DNA from: Methylacidiphilum sp.
GTDB lineage: Bacteria > Verrucomicrobiota > Verrucomicrobiia > CAIQCK01
DNA: 21,060 nucleotides
Assembly: GCA_020718125.1 (NCBI GenBank)
Contig: DYDC01000011.1
Location: 1 to 21,060 of the forward strand
Direction of reading: 5' to 3'
Shown: one piece after another, positions 7,861 through 15,108 of the stretch
Layout: the number at the start of each line of letters is the position of its first letter
How positions within the stretch are numbered: the stretch's first letter is position 1
The notes under the pieces: generated by a model
Databases searched by the model: none
What the model was told of the DNA's origin: nothing
Seen by the model: the letters and a program-made list of their open reading frames with translations, nothing else
Translations under genes and position numbers: made by a program

Positions 7861-9153
7861 TCAGGCCGCTGACGCGACCTTCTTCACGAGCACTTTCGAG
7901 TTCCGTCCGCTCTGCTCGTAGCGTTGCCGCCTCTCCGCCGGCAGGTTCTCCGGTTTGCCCTCGGCAAAGCCCTGCTTCTGGAAATACGCGAACGCCTGCG
8001 TGGACAGCGCAAAAAGTTCGGTCGCACCCATCTCCCCGGCGCGCTGCTCGACGAAGTTGATGAGCTTGCGACCGATGCCCATGTTCTCGTGGCTCGGCGT
8101 CACGAACAGGCACGCCAGCTCCGCCTTCTTCGTGTCGTGATACAAATGGCAGGCGGCGCAGCCGACAACGTTCTTGTCCATTTCATAGACATAGTAGTCG
8201 CCAAGCTGCTTCTCGATTGCCGGCCGGCTCCGTTTCACCAATTCTTCGCTCTCAACGCCCAGCTTCACGAGCTGTTGGATGGCGCGGAGGTCCTTGCGGA
8301 CGGCCTTCCGTATCTGCCGATACTCGTAGGCATACACCATCGTGCCGATGCCCTCGTTGCTGAAGACTTCCGCGAGGATGACCTCGTCCACCAGGCCGTT
8401 GACAACGTGGACGCGCTCGATGCCAAGCTGGCAGGCCTTGGCGCAATACTCCGCCTTGCTGACCTGCTCCGCCGCGAACCGCTCGCGGTGCTGCTTCAGC
8501 GTCGCCTCCAGCTCCGTCGCCAGCATCTGCCGCGAAAGCTGGCCGTTGATCACCAGCCCGTCGCGCGGAACCAGGAAGATCAGCTTCACCGTCTTCAACG
8601 CCTCGCCCACCGCCACGGCCACCTGGTCGGAGTTGACCCGGTAGGTGTGCCCCTCGCCGTCGAAACCCAGCGGTGGCAGCACGGGTATGATGCCCTTGTC
8701 GAGCAAGGTGTTCAGAAGCTCCGTGTCCACCCGCTCGATCTTCCCGGTGAGCAGATGATCCACGCCCTGCAGGATGCCGAGCGGATGGGCAATGCAGGCG
8801 TTGGTTGCCGCGGCGCGCAGGTCGTTCGCGCTCAAACCTTCGAGGATTTCGTGCGTGAGCCGGTTTGCCGCCGTCAATGCCAGCCTCAGCGTGTCCGCGT
8901 CGGTCACGCCGCTGCCGTCGGCGTTGCTGACCTTCAAGCCGGTCTGCGCCGCCAGTTCCTTGATCTGATGACTCGCGCCGTGGACGATCACCACCTTGAT
9001 GTTCAACGAGCGCAGCACGGCCACATCCCGCAGGATGTTGGCGAAGCTCTCGTCCCCGACAATCTGCCCGTCCGCCGCCAGGACGAACACCTTGTCGCGG
9101 AACTGCGGGATATACCGAAGCATCCCGCGCAAATCTATCGGTTTGGCTTTCAC
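7861..9153 (-). CDS. argA: Amino-acid N-acetyltransferase (N-acetylglutamate synthase)
   Basis: This 430-residue protein transfers acetyl from acetyl-CoA to glutamate, the first committed step of arginine synthesis. It has the two-domain ArgA layout. An amino-acid-kinase fold occupies roughly residues 1-280 (VVIVHGASHQI near the start, then YRVNSDQVAVAVGEALK and a feedback-site-type region). A GNAT domain covers the last 140 residues (AELACLFVTPSHENMGIGRK, the acetyl-CoA loop being ENMGIGRK). The GTG at 9153 gives an N-terminus MKAKPIDLRGMLRYIPQFRD that fits the family; the frame is open upstream to 9210, but the extra residues look non-coding. The next in-frame ATG is at 9123. No clear Shine-Dalgarno sequence precedes it. 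It ends 28 bp from the convergent ASRT gene and is divergent from the DUF6259 gene. Confidence 0.93.
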   Translation of the reverse strand: MKAKPIDLRGMLRYIPQFRDKVFVLAADGQIVGDESFANILRDVAVLRSLNIKVVIVHGASHQIKELAAQTGLKVSNADGSGVTDADTLRLALTAANRLTHEILEGLSANDLRAAATNACIAHPLGILQGVDHLLTGKIERVDTELLNTLLDKGIIPVLPPLGFDGEGHTYRVNSDQVAVAVGEALKTVKLIFLVPRDGLVINGQLSRQMLATELEATLKQHRERFAAEQVSKAEYCAKACQLGIERVHVVNGLVDEVILAEVFSNEGIGTMVYAYEYRQIRKAVRKDLRAIQQLVKLGVESEELVKRSRPAIEKQLGDYYVYEMDKNVVGCAACHLYHDTKKAELACLFVTPSHENMGIGRKLINFVEQRAGEMGATELFALSTQAFAYFQKQGFAEGKPENLPAERRQRYEQSGRNSKVLVKKVASAA

Positions 9154-9164
9154 GGCGTTTTCGT

Positions 9165-9200
9165 GGGCGCGGATAGTAGCACAGCGCGCCCGCGTTGCAA
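9165..9200 (-). promoter_or_regulatory. Candidate sigma-70-type promoter for argA
   Basis: On the minus strand TTGCAA (9200-9195) is followed after 16 bp by TACTAT (9178-9173) and then CCGCGCCC. The predicted start of transcription would lie only a few nt upstream of the GTG at 9153. The -35 element sits inside the inverted repeat at 9191-9207. Confidence 0.55.
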
Positions 9201-9207
9201 CAACGCG
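9191..9207. promoter_or_regulatory. Inverted repeat overlapping the argA -35 element
   Basis: CGCGTTG-CAA-CAACGCG has perfect 7-bp arms and a 3-bp centre. It lies in the divergent region and covers the proposed argA -35 box, which is a plausible operator position. No regulator gene is adjacent, so the role is inference. Confidence 0.4.
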
Positions 9208-9224
9208 CACACGACGGCGCAGGC

Positions 9225-9260
9225 TTGCAGCCGGCGCTTGTGGCGGCTATCGTCCGCGCC
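9225..9260 (+). promoter_or_regulatory. Candidate promoter for the DUF6259 gene
   Basis: TTGCAG (9225-9230) is followed after 15-16 bp by GCTATC/CTATCG and then GTCCGCGCC (to 9260). This ends 17 nt before the ATG at 9278. The -10 and the CG-rich block match the argA promoter on the other strand. Confidence 0.5.
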
Positions 9261-9277
9261 TGTCAGCCGCTCATGCC

Positions 9278-12200
9278 ATGAGACTTCACGCCGCCATCGC
9301 CGCGTTTGCCGTCGTCAACCTCAACCTCCACGCCGCCGATGTCCGCGTGCGCGTCACTTCGCCGGCCCCGGCGGGGTTGTCCGAGCAGGTCACGGGCGAA
9401 ATCGCCGCCGCCGTGGCCGACGTGAAGACGCTCAACGTCAACGGCCCGCGCGGCCGGTGCGCGGTCCAGTTGATGCCCGTGGCGGGCGGCGTCAGCGCGC
9501 TGGTCTGGCAATCGCAGGGCGCGGGCGCTTACAGCATCGAGAGCCGGCCGCGCGTGTCGCAGGAGACCAACGCGCCCATCGCGCAGGTCGCGGGCAGTGG
9601 CGTGCTCATCGACAACGGCGTGCTGTCCACCTCCCATTCCGCCACGAACGCGGGCGGTTTCCCGTCCGAGGTCATGATCGCCGGCGCGAAACTGCCGCTC
9701 CGTTTCGATTGCGCCGACCGGCTCTATCACAAGGAGATCGGCCAGCTCTGGCTCGCCAGGAACCCCAAGCCCGGCATCCGGCTCATCGCCAACGGCCCAT
9801 TGTGCGCCACGGTCGAGGTAAGCGGTGGTTATTTCCGGGAGGAGCAGGGGCAGTCGGTCCAGCACGAATCCCGGCCGAACGCGCGCTATCGCTTCACTTA
9901 CTACCGCAACAGCCCGTTGGTGCGCGTGGACGCGGTCGTCACGCAGCAAAGCTCGTTTGCATGGAACGAACTGCACGTGCTCGAACTGCGTGTGCCGGAA
10001 ACCAGCGCCGCGTCTTCGGGCAGGGAGAAGGTCATTGCCGTCGCGGGCGAAATGCCTCTCTCTACGAGCGGCAAGAGCTGGGCCGGCGGCGCGCCGATGG
10101 CGGAGGGCATGGTCAACCACGCCAACGACAGCAAGCGGTTCAGCCGCTGGGCGGCCATCTATTTCGACAACGGCGTCGCGGGCGTCATGAACACGCGCAC
10201 CGCGACCGACCACGGCCACCAAGCGCGCATCTACGACGGCCCGGGGCTGCTCTACGTCATGGGGCCGTGGGTTGCGTTCAGCGGCCCGCGCGCCGAGTTC
10301 TCGCGATGGTTGTTTTTCGGCCCGCGCAACACGCCGCGCCAGACGCTCGACGCCGTCTCGCGCCAGCTTGCCGATGGCCAGCCGCCCGCGGTTGAATGGC
10401 CGGAACTGGAGCGCCGCGGGCGCGAACTGCGCAGCGACCTCCGCAGCGCGCTGCCGGGCCTGGGCAACCGCACGATGCGCGCGTTGCGGATGTGGCAGAT
10501 TTCCAACGCGCTGGCCGACCTGCGCTCGCTCCGCAACGTGGCCGCCGCGCGGGCCGTCCTCACCACACCCGCGCCGAAGCGCACGCTCCCGCGCGAGACG
10601 CCGCCCGATGTCGAGATGCTCGCGCTTGCCGATGGTCGCGACGCGCTCGTCACCGACCAGCTTCTGCTGGCGTTCGATACAAGGGGCCGGCTGGCGGAGT
10701 TCTACCAGGCGCTGACCGACACGAGCCTGCTGGTCAAGCCGTGCTCGATGTTCCGCTTCGTCGCGCGCAACCCGCTTGGCGTGGAGTCCACACTGACCGC
10801 GAACGAAGCCGAGCGGGTGACGGCGGATTTCAACTCCACCAATGGCGTGCTGCGGTTGCGCTACACCGGCCAGGTCTTCGGCGCACATCCGGCGGTCGTG
10901 GACGTCGTGCTGAGGCCCAACGGGCCGAGCGTGCACTGGTCTGCCGCTGCCGCTTGCCAAGGGCAGGGCGTCACCTGCTGGCGGCTCGATTTTCCCGTGC
11001 TCGATGGTCTCGGTCGGCCGGAAGGCGACGATGGTGGCGATGTGATCATCGTGCCGGACGGCTGGGGCCGGCGGCTGCCGCGGCCCACGACGGTGAACTA
11101 CACGGGCCGTTATCCAGGCGGCTCGACGACGATGCAGTTCGTGGCGGCGACGCGGGGCGAGGCGACGACGCTGGGCGTCATCGCGCGGGATGGGCGATGC
11201 TTCGTGAAAGACATGGTTGCGAAGCACGGCGACGATGGGCGGACGTTTGAGATGTCGGCGCGGCATTACCCGGAGAACATGGGCGCGACGGCGACGTGCC
11301 AGTGGCCTTACGAGGTCGAGACGGTGGCGCTGGCGGGTGACTGGTTCACGCTGGCGCAGCATTACCGCGCGTGGGCGACGAAGCAGGCATGGTGCGAGGG
11401 CGGCAAGCTGCGCCGGCGGCGCGACACGCCGGAGTGGTTCCGCAAGCTGGTCTGGTGGCACCACGACGGCGCGCGCGACGGCGCGAAGTTGACGGACACG
11501 TTTGACCACCTGCGGAAGGCCGTGCCGCACCCGCTCGCGTTCCACTGGTATAACTGGCATTCGATCCCGTTCGACAACTGTTACCCCGACTACTTCCCGG
11601 CCAATGACTATGTGCTCGGGACGCGCGCGAAATTGCGGGAGTGGGGCGTGCGCGTGATGCCCTACATCAACGGCCATCTCTGGGACACGGAATCCAAGAG
11701 CTACGGCGAAGAAGGCGGTGTGCGGTGGGCGATGAAGAAGCCGGACGGCTCGATCTACACCGAGCATTGGAACAAGCACGATCACTCCACCGCATGTCCC
11801 GCTACGGACGCGTGGCGGAAGAAGATGGTTTCCGTGACCGACCGGCTCTTCCGCGAGATCGGCGTGGATGCGGTGTGTCTCGACCAAATCGGCGCGGTGG
11901 CGGCACAGCTCTGCTACGACGCGAGCCACGGTCATCCGCGCGGCGGCGGCGACCATTACGTGGCCGGCTACTGGCGGCTGCTGAAGGCCGTTCGCGAGAA
12001 CGCGCGCGCCATCACGGCCGACGCCGCGCTCACGACCGTGGACACGGCCGAGCCGTTCATCCGCTACCTCGACGGCACGTTGATGTGCAACAAGGCGTTG
12101 CCCGACAGCATCCCGTTCTTCCCGGCGGTCTATCACGACTATGTCGCGCAGTTCGGCCTCTATGTCTATGAGCCGGAGATCAAGGAGCGCCTGCCGTTTC

Positions 12201-12688
12201 GGTCGAAGGAGGCGATGCTGTTCCAGTTCGGCGGCCAGCTTGGCTGGCACGGGACGGACTGGAGCCAGGCCACGCACCATCGGGAGAAATTCTTCTGGCT
12301 CAACACGCTCGCCGCGTATCGCCAGCTTGGCCTGGACTGGCTGGCCTATGGCGACATGCTGCGGCCGCCTCAGGTCACGCTCCATAATAACAAGCCTGTG
12401 CCGCTCATCCCGCAGCGTTGGACGCGCTACAAGAGCGAGGTCGAGACCGAGCAGCCCGCCGTCACCGCAAGCGCGTGGCAGGCCAGCGACGGCCGTGTTG
12501 CTGTCTTCGTCCTCAACGTCTCGGACAAGAAGCTGAACGTGCGCGTGCGCCTGCCGGCCGAGGCGAAGAACAAGAAACTGGCCGAACAGGCGCCGGCCAA
12601 CGCGGAATGCGAGAAGCCGAAGGTGAACGACAACCAGCTTTGCATGGAAATGGGGCCGCAAACCGCGCGGATGTTTGTGGCGATGTGA
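9278..12688 (+). CDS. Large secreted DUF6259 glycoside-hydrolase-like protein
   Basis: This 1136-residue protein begins with a Sec-type signal peptide (MRLHAAIAAFAVVNLNLHAA, cleavage likely after HAA). Roughly residues 20-720 look like beta-rich accessory modules. A (beta/alpha)8-type catalytic region then spans about 730-1060 and matches the DUF6259 family: FHWYNWHSIPFDNCYPDYFP (about 756-775), VMPYINGHLWDT (about 794-805) and GVDAVCLDQIGA (about 862-873), where D869 is a candidate catalytic acid by analogy with clan-D glycosidases. A small beta domain that would close the protein follows. DUF6259 proteins are presumed carbohydrate-active but the substrate is unknown. The ATG at 9278 is preferred because the signal peptide starts there; the frame is open upstream to 8996, but that stretch is antisense to argA. 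It appears monocistronic. Confidence 0.8.
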   Translation: MRLHAAIAAFAVVNLNLHAADVRVRVTSPAPAGLSEQVTGEIAAAVADVKTLNVNGPRGRCAVQLMPVAGGVSALVWQSQGAGAYSIESRPRVSQETNAPIAQVAGSGVLIDNGVLSTSHSATNAGGFPSEVMIAGAKLPLRFDCADRLYHKEIGQLWLARNPKPGIRLIANGPLCATVEVSGGYFREEQGQSVQHESRPNARYRFTYYRNSPLVRVDAVVTQQSSFAWNELHVLELRVPETSAASSGREKVIAVAGEMPLSTSGKSWAGGAPMAEGMVNHANDSKRFSRWAAIYFDNGVAGVMNTRTATDHGHQARIYDGPGLLYVMGPWVAFSGPRAEFSRWLFFGPRNTPRQTLDAVSRQLADGQPPAVEWPELERRGRELRSDLRSALPGLGNRTMRALRMWQISNALADLRSLRNVAAARAVLTTPAPKRTLPRETPPDVEMLALADGRDALVTDQLLLAFDTRGRLAEFYQALTDTSLLVKPCSMFRFVARNPLGVESTLTANEAERVTADFNSTNGVLRLRYTGQVFGAHPAVVDVVLRPNGPSVHWSAAAACQGQGVTCWRLDFPVLDGLGRPEGDDGGDVIIVPDGWGRRLPRPTTVNYTGRYPGGSTTMQFVAATRGEATTLGVIARDGRCFVKDMVAKHGDDGRTFEMSARHYPENMGATATCQWPYEVETVALAGDWFTLAQHYRAWATKQAWCEGGKLRRRRDTPEWFRKLVWWHHDGARDGAKLTDTFDHLRKAVPHPLAFHWYNWHSIPFDNCYPDYFPANDYVLGTRAKLREWGVRVMPYINGHLWDTESKSYGEEGGVRWAMKKPDGSIYTEHWNKHDHSTACPATDAWRKKMVSVTDRLFREIGVDAVCLDQIGAVAAQLCYDASHGHPRGGGDHYVAGYWRLLKAVRENARAITADAALTTVDTAEPFIRYLDGTLMCNKALPDSIPFFPAVYHDYVAQFGLYVYEPEIKERLPFRSKEAMLFQFGGQLGWHGTDWSQATHHREKFFWLNTLAAYRQLGLDWLAYGDMLRPPQVTLHNNKPVPLIPQRWTRYKSEVETEQPAVTASAWQASDGRVAVFVLNVSDKKLNVRVRLPAEAKNKKLAEQAPANAECEKPKVNDNQLCMEMGPQTARMFVAM

Positions 12689-12834
12689 CGCTGCGGTTTG
12701 CAGTTACACCGGAGAGGAGCGACGACATGCAGCGCAAGGCTTTATCTGTCGTTTTCATGGCCGCCACCGAAGGCTGACCGAGAGCCAGCGAGCCGCCGCT
12801 ACAGTTCGGTTGCCGCACGACGGGGACTATTCCT

Positions 12835-12852
12835 GTTTTGCGTTTTGCGTTT
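12835..12852 (+). repeat. Heptamer repeat upstream of the HAD-NUDIX gene
   Basis: GTTTTGC occurs twice in direct succession and a third, partial copy follows. It is unusually T-rich for this GC-rich window and lies just ahead of the candidate promoter element. Confidence 0.6.
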
Positions 12853-12856
12853 CTAT

Positions 12857-12871
12857 GGCTATCGTCCTCGC
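12857..12871 (+). promoter_or_regulatory. Promoter-like element ahead of the HAD-NUDIX gene
   Basis: GGCTATCGTCCTCGCC closely copies the element at 9245-9260 (GGCTATCGTCCGCGCC). It ends about 3 nt before the ATG at 12875, so a promoter here would give a leaderless or nearly leaderless message. No convincing -35 box is at standard spacing. Confidence 0.4.
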
Positions 12872-12874
12872 CGC

Positions 12875-13957
12875 ATGGTTGACCTGAAGAACGTCCAAGC
12901 CCTCATCCTCGACTGGTCGGGGACGATTGTGGATGACTTGAGCATGGTTTGGGAGGCGACGAACTACTGTTTCCAGAAGTTCGGCGTCGCGCCGATCTCG
13001 AAGGAGAGGTTCCGCGAGGAGTTCTGCCTGCCGTTTATGCCGTTCTACCGGCGCTATCTGCCGACGCAGACGCTGGAGGAGATTGACGCCTTCTACTTCG
13101 AGCGGTTCAACGCGATCCAGGACAACGTGCAACTGCTGCCCCATGCGCGGGAGTTCCTCGATTTTGCCCGCCAACGCGGGCTGCGGATGTTCGTGCTTTC
13201 GACGATGGACCCAGTGGTGTTTGAGCGGCTTTGCGCGCGGGTCGCCATCAACCACTTCTACGAAGGCGCTTACGTGGGCGTGATGGACAAGACGGTGGAG
13301 ATTCATCGCATCCTCCAGAACAACCATCTCGACCCGGCCCGGACGCTCTACGTGGGTGACATGGTGCATGACGTGGAGACGGCGCGCCACGGCGGGGTGA
13401 AATCGTGCGCGGTGCTCACGGGGTTCGATGCGCTGGAGAAGCTGCGTCCGGCCCAGCCGGGCGTGATCGTGGAGCATCTGGGCGAGCTGCGGCAGTTGTT
13501 CGAGCGGGCGCTCGGCCCGGCGGCGCCGGCGTCGGGCGCGGCGGAGCGGCGAATGCCGGTCGTGACGGTGGGCGCGCTCATCTTCAACCCGCGGGGCGAA
13601 TGCCTGATGGTGCGGACGCCGAAGTGGAACCGGTCGTGGGGTATTCCCGGCGGCAAGGTCCACTATGGCGAGCCGATGGAGGCGGCGCTGGCCCGTGAGA
13701 TCAAGGAGGAGACGACCCTCGACGCGCGCGACATCCGGTTCGTGATGGCGCAGGATTGCATCGAGTCGCCGGAGTTCTACCGGCGGGAGCATTTTCTGCT
13801 GCTGAATTTTTCCTGCCAGACCGACGGCGGCGAAGTGCGGTTGAACGAGGAGTTGGAAGATTTTCGTTGGCTTTCGCCGGCAGATGCTCTAAAGCTGCCT
13901 CTGAACCACCCGACACGATTATTACTGGAAGAATATGCTCGGCTCATATGGCGTTAG
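12875..13957 (+). CDS. HAD-like hydrolase / NUDIX hydrolase fusion
   Basis: This 360-residue protein has two catalytic folds. The HAD part (about 1-215) has motif I LILDWSGT (nucleophile D13), motif II VLSTMD and the terminal acidic motif YVGDMVHDVETA. The usual second aspartate of motif I is serine (S15), as in the DWSG subgroup; phosphonatases similarly have DWAG. The NUDIX part (about 228-360) has the box GKVHYGE-x7-REIKEETTL, canonical except that the late glycine is threonine. NUDIX enzymes cleave nucleoside-diphosphate-type bonds. The gene overlaps folB by 23 nt, suggesting that the fusion acts on pterin phosphates: NUDIX removal of pyrophosphate from dihydroneopterin triphosphate, then dephosphorylation by the HAD part. 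That role is inference. There is no clear Shine-Dalgarno before the ATG at 12875. Confidence 0.85.
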   Translation: MVDLKNVQALILDWSGTIVDDLSMVWEATNYCFQKFGVAPISKERFREEFCLPFMPFYRRYLPTQTLEEIDAFYFERFNAIQDNVQLLPHAREFLDFARQRGLRMFVLSTMDPVVFERLCARVAINHFYEGAYVGVMDKTVEIHRILQNNHLDPARTLYVGDMVHDVETARHGGVKSCAVLTGFDALEKLRPAQPGVIVEHLGELRQLFERALGPAAPASGAAERRMPVVTVGALIFNPRGECLMVRTPKWNRSWGIPGGKVHYGEPMEAALAREIKEETTLDARDIRFVMAQDCIESPEFYRREHFLLLNFSCQTDGGEVRLNEELEDFRWLSPADALKLPLNHPTRLLLEEYARLIWR

Positions 13958-14336
13958 ACCTGGCGCCGCCCCCGTAGAGGTTTACGAGGACGTCATCATC
14001 ATCAAGGACATCGAGGTGTGGTGCCACGTCGGCCTCACCAACGAGGAGCGTTCCCATCGCCAGAAGACGCTCGTCACACTGGAACTGGTCCGCGACCTCA
14101 GCATGGCGGCCCGCACCGACCAGCTTATCCACACGGTGGACTACCAGCGCGTTTGCGAGAAGATCAAACATCTCGCGCTGGAGAAAAGCTGGCGGCTGAT
14201 CGAGGCGATGGCTGGCGACATCATCCGGACCGTGCAGTCCAATTTCCGCCTCAACGCCGTGGGCGTCGAAATCCGCAAGTTCATCCTGCCCGACACGGCC
14301 TACGTGGGCGTCCATCTCCACCGCCGGAGCACTTGA
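13935..14336 (+). CDS. folB: Dihydroneopterin aldolase
   Basis: This 133-residue protein converts 7,8-dihydroneopterin to 6-hydroxymethyl-dihydropterin and glycolaldehyde in folate synthesis. Family features are CHVGLTNEERSHRQ (substrate-site glutamate about E38), HTVDYQRV with Y70, WRLIEAMA with E90, and VEIRKFILPDTAYVGV, where K115 is the likely catalytic lysine. The length is close to the usual 120 residues, with about 12 extra at the N-terminus. The ATG at 13935 lies inside the end of the HAD-NUDIX gene (23-nt overlap) after a GGAAG-type ribosome site, so the two are translationally coupled. No other folate genes lie in the window. Confidence 0.9.
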   Translation: MLGSYGVRPGAAPVEVYEDVIIIKDIEVWCHVGLTNEERSHRQKTLVTLELVRDLSMAARTDQLIHTVDYQRVCEKIKHLALEKSWRLIEAMAGDIIRTVQSNFRLNAVGVEIRKFILPDTAYVGVHLHRRST

Positions 14337-14651
14337 CGCCCGGCCTGGCAATCGCGCGTCACCATGGCAACGAACATCTTCTGCTACGCGTTCATGAACA
14401 ACCCGAAGCTGTAACTGACGGCATCGAAGAGACGGCGCGATTTCCAGTCACAGATGCAGCCATGCAATTCCCGATCCTGATCAAGCGAGCGGTGGCGGCG
14501 AAGATTCCCGTGAGACTGAAGCTGCGTGCCGTTCGGAACAGCGACCGTCTGGGGCCGAAGCCGCGCCGCGCGCGGGCGCTCATCCGCCGGGTGTTGCAGG
14601 TCCTCGACCCGATCCTTCCCCACTGAGACGGCCCTCTGGTTCGCCAAAACG

Positions 14652-14688
14652 CTGGCAGTCTGCCGAATCGTCGCGCTATAGTCCGCGC
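14652..14688 (+). promoter_or_regulatory. Candidate promoter of the VOC-ubiD operon
   Basis: TATAGT (14677-14682) is a good -10 box, followed by CCGCGCG as at the other candidate promoters here. CTGGCA (14652-14657) could be a weak -35 at 19 bp. The element ends about 27 nt before the ATG at 14716. Confidence 0.45.
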
Positions 14689-14697
14689 GTCAACAGT

Positions 14698-14714
14698 CAC
14701 GAATCACGAATCAC
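14698..14714 (+). repeat. Heptamer repeat in the 5' leader of the VOC gene
   Basis: CACGAAT is repeated twice and followed by CAC, ending directly before the ATG at 14716. It occupies the position of the ribosome-binding site and leaves no Shine-Dalgarno sequence. Confidence 0.65.
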
Positions 14715-14715
14715 C

Positions 14716-15108
14716 ATGTTCAAAGGCATCGAGCACGTCGGCATTCTTGCGCGGGACAGTGAGCAGCTCGCGCGGTGGTATCAACAAACGCTGGGCTGGC
14801 ACGCCGTGTGGGTCAGCGAAACCAAACCTCGGACCTTCTTCCTCGCCAGCGAGAACCGGAGCATGGTCGAGATCATCCCCGGCACAAAACCCGGGCAAGT
14901 GGCGCTGCCTGAACTGCCTGATCCCGACCATCGGCATCTGGCGATTGCCGTGGACGACTTCGACAAGGCCTATGCGGTGTTGCAGGCTAAGAAGGTCAAC
15001 TTCATCGAGCCGCCCAAGGAGGGTGCCGGCGGCGCGAAGGTCGTGTTCTTCCGTGATTGCGAAGGGAACATCCTCCACCTGATACGGCGTCCCACGCCGC
15101 TGACCTGA
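14716..15108 (+). CDS. VOC-family (glyoxalase/dioxygenase-fold) protein
   Basis: This 130-residue protein has two beta-alpha-beta-beta-beta repeats of the vicinal-oxygen-chelate fold. The four expected metal ligands are in place: H7 (GIEHVGI), E52 (SMVEIIP), H74 (DHRHLAI) and E116 (DCEGNIL). Such proteins bind a divalent metal and act as glyoxalases, epimerases or dioxygenases; the substrate cannot be assigned. The stop TGA overlaps the ATG of ubiD by one base, so the two are translationally coupled. Confidence 0.88.
   Translation: MFKGIEHVGILARDSEQLARWYQQTLGWHAVWVSETKPRTFFLASENRSMVEIIPGTKPGQVALPELPDPDHRHLAIAVDDFDKAYAVLQAKKVNFIEPPKEGAGGAKVVFFRDCEGNILHLIRRPTPLT

Larger units (their letters stand above)
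14337..14715. other. Gene-free stretch between folB and the VOC gene
   Basis: These 379 bp hold no ORF that I can support. A frame open on the + strand to 14626 and two on the minus strand have no recognisable domain and start inside or beside other features. The tiny ORF MATNIFCYAFMNNPKL at 14364 lacks support. The 3' part contains a candidate promoter and a heptamer repeat, listed separately. The middle could be a decayed gene. Confidence 0.5.

Noticed and set aside
7924..10395. An 823-codon + strand frame across argA and the divergent region
   Set aside because: It is antisense to argA and out of frame with the DUF6259 gene, with no domain.
9263..12661. An 1132-codon minus-strand frame opposite the DUF6259 gene
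   Set aside because: It has shadow composition and no domain, while the + strand gene has a signal peptide and family motifs.
14364..14414. Mini-ORF MATNIFCYAFMNNPKL
   Set aside because: It has no ribosome site and no recognisable family, and sits in a stretch that looks non-coding.
14018..14626. A 202-codon + strand frame overlapping folB and the following gap
   Set aside because: It starts inside folB in another frame, and its unique part has no recognisable domain; it may be a decayed gene at most.
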